Made by a program: the position numbers and the translations under genes
In this document: piece after piece, positions 34,964 to 43,290 of the stretch
How the letters are laid out: every line of letters begins with the position of its first letter
Numbering within the stretch: the first letter of the stretch is position 1
Assembly (NCBI GenBank): GCA_002457145.1
Contig: NTJP01000003.1
Location: 62,001-126,000 of the forward strand
DNA length: 64,000 nt
Origin: Marine Group II euryarchaeote MED-G38
Lineage (GTDB): Archaea > Thermoplasmatota > Poseidoniia > Poseidoniales > Thalassarchaeaceae
Direction of reading: 5' to 3'
The notes under the pieces: model-generated
The model's database searches: none
What the model saw: only the letters and a program-made list of their open reading frames with translations
What the model was told of the DNA's origin: nothing

Positions 34964-36502
34964 CTATAGCCTCTGTATTTCTTTAGGTAGAGGGGCATTT
35001 TCTGACCATCTATCAATATAGTTATTTAATTTTAATTTTCTTCTTGCGCTCTCAGTAGTCATGTAACGAACTTTACCAAACACCGGTCTTTCTGGACCCC
35101 ATGCCCTATCATGACGTCCTAGAACCCAAAAAATTCCAGTGTAAGAATTTGGATCTCTACCATCTAAAGCCCACCTATCATTAATTTTAATCATCCAATC
35201 AGCAGCAGTATTAGGATCAGGAGCCCATTCTAGAATTTTCTTTCCCCAAACCATTCTCATGTAATTGTGGATTAATCCTGTTCTTAGTAATTCTCTTTGT
35301 GCAGCATTCCAAACTTCATCATCTGTTCGAGCATTTTCTATGTCATCAAAAGTATATGGCTTACGTTCATCTTCAGCGTGTTCTTGAAGTGATTTTTTTG
35401 CCCAGTTTGGTATAGAATCTATAGATTTATGATCTCTTCTATAATGAGCAAAATTAAATCCTAACTCTCTCCATGTGATGATTTGATCTAAGAATGATTC
35501 TTCACTCTCTGATAATCCCCACCATCCAGCTCTCGTGCCTTTACCCATATCTTCGAAACATGTCATATCATATGTCCAATTACTTCTTTTGAAAAGCTCA
35601 ACGACTACCTCTATTGTTGAAATATGGCCAAAGTGAAACCATGGAGAAAGAGTACTTACTGCGGGGTCTTCGGTATTATTTCTGTCTGTAGAATATCTTT
35701 TAAGGTTGATTTCGAGGAATATTTCCATTCTTTTTAACGCTTCAAATCGCCCTCCTTTCATTTTCTTGACTGGTTTCACTTCATGATCTATATTCAATGG
35801 CAACATGGCCTCTTGTGATATTTTTCCTGTCTCGCCTACTCTCCATAACCACTCTAGAGGAGTAAATTTTACTTCAACCGCTGCAAATAAAGATGCCATT
35901 TCTTTTCTGTCGAATTTAAGATCTGCGGAAATTCCTTCTGTTGAATTTTTTAGTGGTAAATTCAACAGTGCATCAGCCATACTCTTTTGGACATGTTTTC
36001 TAAATGAGTACGCAGTCATATGTTCTTTTCCAGCCCAAGCCATTGGAAGAATTCCATTTGAGTCAGCAGCTTCTGTTCTTACTTCACATATTTTAGCTGC
36101 CCTTTCCATTATGGTTCTTGGTAGATAAGTAGGATAATCATCAGTAATTACCGAACATGCATGGCTAGATAATTTTGCAAGCAGTCTATTCCCAGAATCT
36201 TTGTGTGTTTCTACCCAAGGGAGATATGTGATGTTATTTTCTTCAAATATTTTGATATTATCTAACATTCCTTGAACAGAGAAAGATAGAATTCTCTCAC
36301 TTGCCCAGTCGTGTCTGATTGACATACATTCCACAACTAAAACTGGTTTGCCTAATTCTATTGCTAATCCTACTGCTCTGTCCATCGCTGCATTGTAGTG
36401 GAATCTTCTAGCAGATGTCATCCAGTACAGAATATAGTCACCAGAAGAATTAATGGGCATTTTATTTAAAGGGCGTATTCGAGATATTTTTTGTTCCGTC
36501 AT
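34964..36502 (-). CDS. phrB: Class II CPD photolyase
   Basis: About 512 aa. The enzyme uses blue light and reduced FAD to split cyclobutane pyrimidine dimers. Its class II identity is clear from YWMTSARRFHYN near the start and the C-terminal run WNAAQRELLRTGLIHNYMRM, WGKKILEWAPDP, LDGRDPNSYTGIFWVLG and HDRAWGPERPVFGKVRYM. Start: the track uses 36529, but the ATG at 36502 is preceded by GGGTGAG, a strong ribosome binding site. First gene of a run with SRPBCC-epimerase, peroxiredoxin and RND protein, and divergent from GTP cyclohydrolase II, which feeds FAD synthesis. Confidence 0.93.
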   Translation of the reverse strand: MTEQKISRIRPLNKMPINSSGDYILYWMTSARRFHYNAAMDRAVGLAIELGKPVLVVECMSIRHDWASERILSFSVQGMLDNIKIFEENNITYLPWVETHKDSGNRLLAKLSSHACSVITDDYPTYLPRTIMERAAKICEVRTEAADSNGILPMAWAGKEHMTAYSFRKHVQKSMADALLNLPLKNSTEGISADLKFDRKEMASLFAAVEVKFTPLEWLWRVGETGKISQEAMLPLNIDHEVKPVKKMKGGRFEALKRMEIFLEINLKRYSTDRNNTEDPAVSTLSPWFHFGHISTIEVVVELFKRSNWTYDMTCFEDMGKGTRAGWWGLSESEESFLDQIITWRELGFNFAHYRRDHKSIDSIPNWAKKSLQEHAEDERKPYTFDDIENARTDDEVWNAAQRELLRTGLIHNYMRMVWGKKILEWAPDPNTAADWMIKINDRWALDGRDPNSYTGIFWVLGRHDRAWGPERPVFGKVRYMTTESARRKLKLNNYIDRWSENAPLPKEIQRL

Positions 36503-36610
36503 ACTCACCCGAACGCCTCTACAAAACACTGCTTGTATCTTATCACCTATAAGTAAGTGTTTTCAAATGTGTAGTAAAATTAGTAATATTACAGATAGCA
36601 ATAAACATCT

Positions 36611-36620
36611 ATTCATAAGT
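36611..36620 (+). promoter_or_regulatory. TATA-like element for ribA
   Basis: ATTCATAAGT sits about 26 bases before the ribA ATG. The 138-base gap must also contain the photolyase promoter, for which GATAAGAT near 36537-36544 on the minus strand is the best candidate. Confidence 0.4.
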
Positions 36621-36640
36621 GTAAGTACGATTCAGCAAGT

Positions 36641-37249
36641 ATGACCATACAAGTTAGAAGACAAGCTGAACCAGTAGACATTGAAGCTGATGCAATGCTC
36701 CCAACCGAGCATGGCAACTTTAGGATTAGAGTCACAGTCGATTCGACCGGAAAAGAACATTCGTTACTATATACCGGTGACCTTAATTCTGTAGAAGCGC
36801 CGTTAATCAGAATTCATTCTGAGTGCCTAACTGGGGATGCTTTTGGATCTATGAAATGCGATTGCGGTCCACAGTTACAACTCTCAATGAAGAAAATTCA
36901 AGAAGAAGGAGTAGGGGCAATATTGTATCTCAGACAAGAAGGTCGAGACATTGGTTTACATTCCAAAATTCAAGCATATGCCTTGCAAGATGAAGGTTAT
37001 GATACTTTAGATGCCAACCTAGCTTTAGGTTTACCTGCAGATGCTAGAGATTACAAGATTGCTGCTGAGATGCTGAAGGAAATGAAAATAGAAAGAGTCA
37101 GAATGATGACGAACAACCCTCTTAAAATAAAAGGATTAGAAAATAATGGCATTGAAGTAAGCAAGAGATTTTCTCACATTAGTGGAATTTCTGCGAACAA
37201 TAAAGATTACCTAGCTACCAAGAAGAATAGAATGGGTCATATGCTCTAA
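36641..37249 (+). CDS. ribA: GTP cyclohydrolase II
   Basis: A 202-aa enzyme that opens GTP in the first step of riboflavin synthesis. The zinc cysteines have exact RibA spacing: C62, C73 and C75 in RIHSECLTGDAFGSMKCDCG. LRQEGRDIGL holds the GTP-binding and catalytic residues, and TNNPLKIKGLE is the family's C-terminal motif. There is no fused DHBP synthase (RibB) domain. Most archaea use an ArfA-type enzyme, so RibA points to a bacterial-type pathway, as seen in other marine archaea. Confidence 0.95.
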   Translation: MTIQVRRQAEPVDIEADAMLPTEHGNFRIRVTVDSTGKEHSLLYTGDLNSVEAPLIRIHSECLTGDAFGSMKCDCGPQLQLSMKKIQEEGVGAILYLRQEGRDIGLHSKIQAYALQDEGYDTLDANLALGLPADARDYKIAAEMLKEMKIERVRMMTNNPLKIKGLENNGIEVSKRFSHISGISANNKDYLATKKNRMGHML

Positions 37250-37291
37250 AAAACGATTAGGTTTTAATCTATAAACAAGGGAGGGTTCATT

Positions 37292-37768
37292 ATGTCGTCT
37301 TTAATTGGTTCCACTGCATCAGGGTTTACTTTGAATACTAGCGAGGGAGAAGTCTTTTCATTGTCCGATTTAGATGGTCAGTGGAAGGTATTGTTTTTCT
37401 ATGCAAAAGATGGTTCTCCAACATGCAAGAGGGGATGTCTATCATTCAAAGACCAGTATGATTTATTTCGCTCTCTCACTCCTCCAGTAGAAGTTGTTGG
37501 AATCAGCCAAGATACAGTAGAACAACATAAAGAATTCAAAGAAGAATTAAACCTGCCATTCACCTTACTCTCCGACCCTGATAGAAAGGTTGCTTTAGAT
37601 TTCGGGGTAGCAAATCATTTAGGTTTATTTCCGGCAAAATCATCCTTTTTGTTAGGTCCAGATAATACTATACATCATGTTTATGACTGGTTATTTAGGC
37701 CTAGGACACACGTAGCAAAGATTCTCTCTGCAATGAGTAAAATTACAGATGGAGAAAGATTTGCATGA
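37292..37768 (+). CDS. Peroxiredoxin-like protein with CX3C site
   Basis: A 158-aa AhpC/TSA-type thiol peroxidase. FFYAKDGSPTCKRGCLSFKD corresponds to the BCP active site, but the second cysteine is four residues after the first (C45, C49) instead of five, and the usual PGCT is PTCK. LLSDPDRKVALDFGV and the C-terminal domain are normal. It may be a distinct PrxQ subtype. It overlaps the TrmB-like regulator by ATGA. It is a paralogue of the peroxiredoxin at 33072. Confidence 0.85.
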   Translation: MSSLIGSTASGFTLNTSEGEVFSLSDLDGQWKVLFFYAKDGSPTCKRGCLSFKDQYDLFRSLTPPVEVVGISQDTVEQHKEFKEELNLPFTLLSDPDRKVALDFGVANHLGLFPAKSSFLLGPDNTIHHVYDWLFRPRTHVAKILSAMSKITDGERFA

Positions 37769-39141
37769 ATTGGAATACACTTTTGATTGATGCTGGCTTA
37801 TCTGAAAGAGAGGCAGAAGCTGTTATTGCACTATCTGCTAAACCAAACCTAAAAGCCAGTGAATTAGCTAAAGAGCTCGGTACTACCAGACTAGATGCAT
37901 ATAATTCTCTTGAACGTCTTCAAAGTGGCGGATTAGTTACAGTAACGGTTGACAGACCAATGAAATTCTCAAGCCCACCTCTAAAAAACGTTCTAGAACA
38001 TTTGATCAATATTAGAAAAGAACAATTAAAAAAAATTGAACAAGGATTCAAAGATATCAAAGATGGAAAGACACAAGATGCCGAAGAAGAAATAAATCTT
38101 GATATAGAAATAGAACCAAAGTTTGCAGTATTAAAAGAAAGAGTACATATATTTTCTAAAATGGAAAAAATGGCAATGGAATCTGAACACTCATTAATCC
38201 TTACTCTAGGTAAATTTGGAATACTTCATTTGTGCAGAAGCACAGCATTAGCAGAAGTAAATAAAGCAGCAAAAAGAGGCGTTGAAGTAAAAGTAATGGC
38301 ACAATTAGATCGCCGTACTATTAGATTTTTTTCAGAACTAGATCCAGCAGTAGTAGTTCGTCACAGTGACGATTTAGAATCACAAGGAACAGTAATGGAT
38401 CAGTTAGAAGCTATCCAATACCTAAATACCGAAGAAAATCCCGTCGGCCGAGGAAAAACAGATGCTGCCCTTCTCATCCAATCAATGCCGTTTGCCGAAT
38501 CACAAAGAAATTTAATCGAAAGTATTTGGGAAGAAGCAATACCCTTTGAATTAGCATCAAAAAGATTCACAGAAGAAAGAATAGTAGATCCATTAAGACT
38601 TACTTTAGATGGAGGATCTTTCTTAGATCGTATCAGGGATGTATTACAAATCTCTGAAGAGTTACCTGAGTCTGATACGCCTTTCAATCTTGATGCTTTC
38701 ATGGCGTCTGGTTTAGAAATAAGTGATGCAAGGAAAAAATTAGGCTCTGGTGGCATTTCAAGTCTCAGTACTTTTGGAATCGATATCGGCTCGCTACTTC
38801 GCCAAGTAGGTAATAGAATAGGAGAAGAATTAGCATTTAGTTTGAGGAAAATTGAGGGTCATGTAGAATTTCTAAGTGAAATGATGGACTGGTATGAATA
38901 CGCAGGACTTGGTGAACTAAGTTATGATGCAGATCCTATTTTCCACATCAAAGTTCATCTTTTGCCAGACATAGAAAATTCAGATGAACTTCCATTATGG
39001 GAACTTGATGATGGCATAATTGAAGGTACTTTATTGAGCAGATATTCTTCAATGAAAGAAGTCACAATAGAAAGAATTCAATCATCAGAAAATAAAGATG
39101 AATTCTGTAGGTATAACTTAGTGTTGTCCGATGAAAATTAA
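37765..39141 (+). CDS. TrmB-family transcriptional regulator
   Basis: A 458-aa protein. Residues 1-80 are a TrmB-type winged helix (LIDAGLSEREAEAVIALSAKPNLKASELAKELG, then YNSLERLQSGGLV), followed by a coiled segment (KEQLKKIEQGF) and a phospholipase-D-like/TrmB middle domain with EVKVMAQLD. The long C-terminal domain (about 250-458) is unlike the sugar-binding domain of classical TrmB, so the ligand is unknown. Being co-translated with a peroxiredoxin suggests control of redox or flavin genes nearby. Confidence 0.82.
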   Translation: MNWNTLLIDAGLSEREAEAVIALSAKPNLKASELAKELGTTRLDAYNSLERLQSGGLVTVTVDRPMKFSSPPLKNVLEHLINIRKEQLKKIEQGFKDIKDGKTQDAEEEINLDIEIEPKFAVLKERVHIFSKMEKMAMESEHSLILTLGKFGILHLCRSTALAEVNKAAKRGVEVKVMAQLDRRTIRFFSELDPAVVVRHSDDLESQGTVMDQLEAIQYLNTEENPVGRGKTDAALLIQSMPFAESQRNLIESIWEEAIPFELASKRFTEERIVDPLRLTLDGGSFLDRIRDVLQISEELPESDTPFNLDAFMASGLEISDARKKLGSGGISSLSTFGIDIGSLLRQVGNRIGEELAFSLRKIEGHVEFLSEMMDWYEYAGLGELSYDADPIFHIKVHLLPDIENSDELPLWELDDGIIEGTLLSRYSSMKEVTIERIQSSENKDEFCRYNLVLSDEN

Positions 39142-39187
39142 TTAAAAACATCTTTTTATTAAAGCAACAATTCTATGGTGGAAAATT

Positions 39188-40423
39188 ATGAGATTATTTA
39201 CTTTCTCTCGTTTCATGTACCAGATATTAAGAAAAAGACCGGCCAACTTGAAATGGATTCAGAATCAAGGACTTTTGGCGGTTAAACTTTCTCAAATTTT
39301 TGCACTTAGGCCAGACCTACTGTCTATAGAGAAGTGTAAACAATTACAAACATTGTATGGTCAAGCTTCTACAATACCGTCTGAAGACGTTCATTCAATA
39401 CTGAAACAAAAAGCTCCTGTAGAATTTCATGAATCTATTGAATGGTTCGACGAAGAACCATTGGCAGCCGCATCAGTTGGTCAAGTTCATAGAGCACGTC
39501 TTAATACTGGAGAAGAAGTTGTTGTAAAAATAATTAAAGCTAATCATAAATCAAAATTCAAAAAAGATGTTCATAGGATGAAAAGATGGCTAAAAATACT
39601 AATTCTATTTTCTCCTAAACTAAGGAAAGTGGGCAATCCTATTGCATTGTTAAATCATGTAGAAGATTATACATTGAGGGAATTAGATTTGAATAATGAA
39701 ATTAAGGGTGGCAATAGATTAAAACAAATCCAATTAGATCTTTCAGAAGATTTTCCGATGCCAAGATTACAGTTTCCTAAGTATTGGGATAATTTATCTA
39801 ATGAAGATGTTCTAGTGTCAGAATTTATCGATGGTAAAACACTGGAAGAAGGAATTAGGTCACAATCTTTAGAATGGGATTATTTGATTGAATTATTCAG
39901 AATTCATGGTGCCTATATGTTTGGTGTAGGAACTTTTCATGGAGACCTTCATCCAGGAAATTGTATAATCAATAAAGAAGGAAATTTTGTATTTATCGAT
40001 AATGGTGCAATATGTGACGCACCAAGAAATATAAGCATCTCACTTTTCAATTTCTTTGAAAATTTATCAAATAATAATAAAGATTATGCTTATGAGGCAT
40101 TACTAAATCTTGCAGATAATCGTCCCACGGACAAAAAGATAGAGAAATTTAAGAAAAATATGGAGTCCATATATGATGGATTTGAAGATAGATCAGTGGG
40201 ACAACAGAGTTTAACTGAAGTAATGATGAAGACTGTCAGGGCTGCTGTTGAAGATGCAGGTGCGGATTTTGGAGAAGAAGCGTTCCCCATCATTCGATCT
40301 CTGATGTATATGGACGGACTAGTAATAAGGACACATCCAGATGTTAAATTAATCCTTGAAATGGGTCCATCTTTGGATGAATTTAGAGAAGGATTAGGTT
40401 TAGGTAAGGAAGTGATAGTATGA
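39188..40423 (+). CDS. ABC1/UbiB (AarF) kinase-like protein
   Basis: A 411-aa atypical kinase. The KxGQ-like segment GLLAVKLSQIFALRPDLL, the alanine-rich loop AAASVGQVHRARL, the lysine in VVVKII and the catalytic loop FHGDLHPGNCII are present. Two variations stand out: K-L-S-Q replaces KxGQ, and the metal-binding DFG is DNG (FIDNGAIC). UbiB relatives bind ATP and support isoprenoid-quinone or lipid metabolism rather than protein phosphorylation. It overlaps the SDR gene by ATGA, so the two probably work together. Confidence 0.87.
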   Translation: MRLFTFSRFMYQILRKRPANLKWIQNQGLLAVKLSQIFALRPDLLSIEKCKQLQTLYGQASTIPSEDVHSILKQKAPVEFHESIEWFDEEPLAAASVGQVHRARLNTGEEVVVKIIKANHKSKFKKDVHRMKRWLKILILFSPKLRKVGNPIALLNHVEDYTLRELDLNNEIKGGNRLKQIQLDLSEDFPMPRLQFPKYWDNLSNEDVLVSEFIDGKTLEEGIRSQSLEWDYLIELFRIHGAYMFGVGTFHGDLHPGNCIINKEGNFVFIDNGAICDAPRNISISLFNFFENLSNNNKDYAYEALLNLADNRPTDKKIEKFKKNMESIYDGFEDRSVGQQSLTEVMMKTVRAAVEDAGADFGEEAFPIIRSLMYMDGLVIRTHPDVKLILEMGPSLDEFREGLGLGKEVIV

Positions 40424-41154
40424 ATGAAAATAAAGTTGTATGGATAATTGGAGCTACTGGTGGAATTGGCAGATGCATCGTCTCTAATCTAAAAAATGAA
40501 GATTGGATAGTTGTTGGAAGCGCAAGAGATGAAATTAATCTCGAAAATCTTTCTGATGAAATGGGAATTAAAATACATCCAGTAGACGCCAGAAATAATT
40601 CAGATATGCAAGAAATAGCTAATTCTATTAAGGAGGAATATGGGAGGATTGATGCTGTAGTTCTGGCAGTTGGGACAATATTTCTACGCCCTACACATGC
40701 CACTTCTTCAGAACAATTTATGGATACTGTGGAGCAAAATCTACTTACTGCCCATAATGTAATTAATTCTACTGCTAAAATAATGATGAAAGAAAAAAGT
40801 GGACGTATTATTTTATTCTCATCAGCAGCTGCAAGTGTAGGTATGCCAAATCATGGAGCAATTAGTGCTTCGAAAGCTGGATTAGAAGGTCTAGCTAGGG
40901 CTACTGCTTCAGAATACGCAAAAAGAGGCATTAGAATCAACGTTGTTTCTCCAGGACTAACTGATACTCCATTAGCTTCCAAGATATTATCTTCTGATTC
41001 TGCAAGAGAAATTAGTAACAATAAGAACCCATCAGGAAGAATTGGGTTAGCTTCAGAAGTTGGTGATGTTGCTTCATGGTTAGTAAGTCAAGCTCCAGAT
41101 TGGATTACTGGAGAAGTAATACATGTTGATGGTGGACTTTCGAATATTAAATAA
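40420..41154 (+). CDS. SDR-family protein lacking the catalytic tyrosine
   Basis: A 244-aa Rossmann protein. GATGGIGRCIV binds the dinucleotide and ILFSSAAAS holds the active-site serine. In the classical Y-x3-K motif the codons read ATT AGT GCT TCG AAA (I-S-A-S-K), so the tyrosine is isoleucine while the lysine stays. The serine is at the expected 13 residues before that position. The C-terminal PDWITGEVIHVDGG is typical of SDRs. It may be a non-catalytic or altered-chemistry member. It overlaps the UbiB-like gene by ATGA. Confidence 0.87.
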   Translation: MNENKVVWIIGATGGIGRCIVSNLKNEDWIVVGSARDEINLENLSDEMGIKIHPVDARNNSDMQEIANSIKEEYGRIDAVVLAVGTIFLRPTHATSSEQFMDTVEQNLLTAHNVINSTAKIMMKEKSGRIILFSSAAASVGMPNHGAISASKAGLEGLARATASEYAKRGIRINVVSPGLTDTPLASKILSSDSAREISNNKNPSGRIGLASEVGDVASWLVSQAPDWITGEVIHVDGGLSNIK

Positions 41155-41215
41155 GGATCAATATTAGATTATTACATCTTACAATAATATAGAGCAGTCA
41201 ACTAAATTCGCCCGA

Positions 41216-41392
41216 TTAGAAGAACCCTAAGTACCATCCAGTCACATAAAGAAAAGGAATTAAAGGAAGTAAATAGAATAATATTGGTTTCAACCAATCT
41301 CTCCACCACCATCTTTTATCTAAATGGCCTAAAGTACCTTCATAGACACCTTCAACAACAATTGCAGCTATATCACTCTCACCGGTTGCCAT
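41216..41392 (-). CDS. 58-aa small membrane protein
   Basis: Too short for the ORF track. An ATG frame encodes an N-terminal soluble part (MATGESDIAAIVVEG...), an aromatic patch (KRWWWRDWLK) and one C-terminal helix (PILFYLLPLIPFLYV). The composition is clearly protein-like and the frame fills the gap between the SDR and the pseudouridine synthase. It lies 51 bases downstream of the latter on the same strand with no obvious promoter, so it may be the last gene of the crtI transcript. AAGG precedes the ATG. No family is recognised. Confidence 0.6.
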   Translation of the reverse strand: MATGESDIAAIVVEGVYEGTLGHLDKRWWWRDWLKPILFYLLPLIPFLYVTGWYLGFF

Positions 41393-41443
41393 AACCTTGG
41401 AGAAATACCATTAGAATTTCAATGATTCCCATTCTGATTGCTT

Positions 41444-42223
41444 TCAATCATTTTGAATATTATTGAATATACTAATATTTATTTCTCTGATATCTATTTC
41501 ACAAAATTCTCCAAAATTTATATCAAAATCACTTAAAACCATATTTCCAGTAGATAATCTATGTAATTTTTTTATTTCATTTCCAACAGATGTCAACATT
41601 CGTCGAATCTCTCTTTTTTTACCCTCATCAATTGTTATTTCCATACTAAATTCTTTGACATTGGATAATATAGCTGGTCTAGTAATATATTCTTCGACAA
41701 CCACACCATTATCTTTAACTGATATTTCTACACCGTTTTTTATTGATTTAATTTGTTCTTTTGTTATCGATCTAGTAGTTTCAATATAGTACGTTTTTTT
41801 AATATTATTTTTTGGATTTGTAATCTTATGAACTAATTTACCGTCAGTTGTCACTAATAAGAAACCTGTAGTATTTTCATCCAATCTTCCTACAGTTATT
41901 AGTGACTCATATACAGTTGTAGACGTTCCATCACGGAATAATTCATAAACAGATTTCTTAGATAATTTCTTCTCTTGTGAATTCAATCTTGAACAAATAA
42001 AACCTAATGGCTTGTTTAACAGAAAATAAATTTCTTTTTGTGGAAGTTTAATTATTTTATTATCATAAATAACTTTTTTTTTATTCGGATTAAATTCAAA
42101 ACTCATATTTTTTACAATAGATCCATTTATTGTAATTTTTCCTTCCCAAATTGCTTCTTTAACTTTAGTTTTAGATGTGAAAATACCACTCTTAGATAGA
42201 AATTGATGCAATCTAATTTTCAT
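41444..42223 (-). CDS. RsuA/RluB-type pseudouridine synthase
   Basis: A 259-aa RNA-modifying enzyme. Residues 1-45 are an S4 RNA-binding domain (RLHQFLSKSGIFTSKTKVKEAI). The catalytic motif is VGRLDENTTGFLLVTTDG, with the aspartate of GRLD, and KREIRRMLTSVG is the family's C-terminal motif. It should modify rRNA. RsuA-type enzymes are mostly bacterial, so transfer is likely. The coding sequence is unusually rich in lysine and AAA/ATT codons compared with its neighbours. Confidence 0.9.
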   Translation of the reverse strand: MKIRLHQFLSKSGIFTSKTKVKEAIWEGKITINGSIVKNMSFEFNPNKKKVIYDNKIIKLPQKEIYFLLNKPLGFICSRLNSQEKKLSKKSVYELFRDGTSTTVYESLITVGRLDENTTGFLLVTTDGKLVHKITNPKNNIKKTYYIETTRSITKEQIKSIKNGVEISVKDNGVVVEEYITRPAILSNVKEFSMEITIDEGKKREIRRMLTSVGNEIKKLHRLSTGNMVLSDFDINFGEFCEIDIREINISIFNNIQND

Positions 42224-42249
42224 AACTAATCAATATTTGAGTCTAACTA

Positions 42250-42693
42250 TTATTGGTTATTAGGTGTTCCTCTAACTAGTATTAGATTTAATGCCAAACC
42301 TATTGGCATTAGCATAACTCCAAAAAATACTGAAGTTACGATAATCCATTTCTCAGCTCTAGCCTTCATGCATCTTTTCCAAATCCATCTCGTAACGAAT
42401 ATATCGCCTGCAACCATGTGAGCCCATGCAGCAGACGCACCAGCTTTCGTACCTAATAAATCAGCTAAACCTTGTAAAGCATTTGATGGATCCATAGAGT
42501 CTTTGGCCAGTCCAATAAGTCCAGAAATATCTGAAAATGAAATTAAAAACCATATTACAATAGGCCCAATAAAAAACCAAGGACCCTGCATTAATTGCTG
42601 GGTTCTTTCATGTTCAGGATATATCATCATAGCAATCCAGAATGGTCCAACCCACATAGTGGACAAAAAGAACGATAAATCATACACATCCAT
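42250..42693 (-). CDS. ABA4-like (DUF4281) membrane protein
   Basis: A 147-aa protein with four helices. The pattern VGPFWIAMMIYPEHERTQQL at the start, AAWAHMVAGDIFVTRWIWKR in the middle and a final hydrophobic helix match the DUF4281/ABA4 family, whose plant member ABA4 is required for neoxanthin formation. Its position two genes from crtI supports a carotenoid role. The archaeal reaction is unknown. It sits 9 bases after the thioredoxin-like lipoprotein gene. Confidence 0.72.
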   Translation of the reverse strand: MDVYDLSFFLSTMWVGPFWIAMMIYPEHERTQQLMQGPWFFIGPIVIWFLISFSDISGLIGLAKDSMDPSNALQGLADLLGTKAGASAAWAHMVAGDIFVTRWIWKRCMKARAEKWIIVTSVFFGVMLMPIGLALNLILVRGTPNNQ

Positions 42694-42702
42694 ATTAAAA
42701 CC

Positions 42703-43290
42703 TCAATTAAGTAAACTTTTAATCTCTTCTACAATCTCTTCTGTGGCCCAATAGGTTTTTGAGGTCCATGTTAATTTTCCTGTTGAATCCATTATTTGTA
42801 AAGTAGGTGTAGATGGATTTCCGAATGCATCATAAATCGAGTATTCACTTTCTAATCCAGTGTCCAAGTCTAGTACCGGAGTATTTTCGGATGGCATAAC
42901 TAGTGGCCAAGAAACTGGATTTGACGCATTATCACCATACACACTTTGTAGAGATGAGGGACTTTCAAATGAAGCATATCTGTGAATACTCAGAACTGAT
43001 GTATTACTTATATTCCCAGCGCTTACTTCTTCTGCTATTACATCCGTCCAATCATGACAACCTCTACAATTTGCTGCTACCCAAATTAGTAAAACGGAAT
43101 TATCAGAGACGTAATCTTCTAGATCTAGATTAGAACTATTTCCATCCCCCATTATCGGTGAAGTAAATGAAATTCTTTCCGGAGCTGATGATTGTATGAT
43201 TTCTTCTTCATCTATTAGTTGGTCTTCTTCTATGCAACCCCCAAGAGAAGTTAAAATAAGCAAAAAAACTATGAACAGTGTTTTTTTCAT
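42703..43290 (-). CDS. Thioredoxin-like lipoprotein
   Basis: A 195-aa lipoprotein. The lipobox LGGC gives the lipidated cysteine C19. The mature part has WVAANCRGCHDW, a thioredoxin-fold CxxC (C75, C78), and a later STPTLQIMDSTGKLTW that fits the cis-proline region. It would be a membrane-anchored extracytoplasmic thiol oxidoreductase of the TlpA/thioredoxin class. Its ATG overlaps the crtI stop by one base (TAATG), so the two are co-translated. This pairing is not usual. Confidence 0.78.
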   Translation of the reverse strand: MKKTLFIVFLLILTSLGGCIEEDQLIDEEEIIQSSAPERISFTSPIMGDGNSSNLDLEDYVSDNSVLLIWVAANCRGCHDWTDVIAEEVSAGNISNTSVLSIHRYASFESPSSLQSVYGDNASNPVSWPLVMPSENTPVLDLDTGLESEYSIYDAFGNPSTPTLQIMDSTGKLTWTSKTYWATEEIVEEIKSLLN

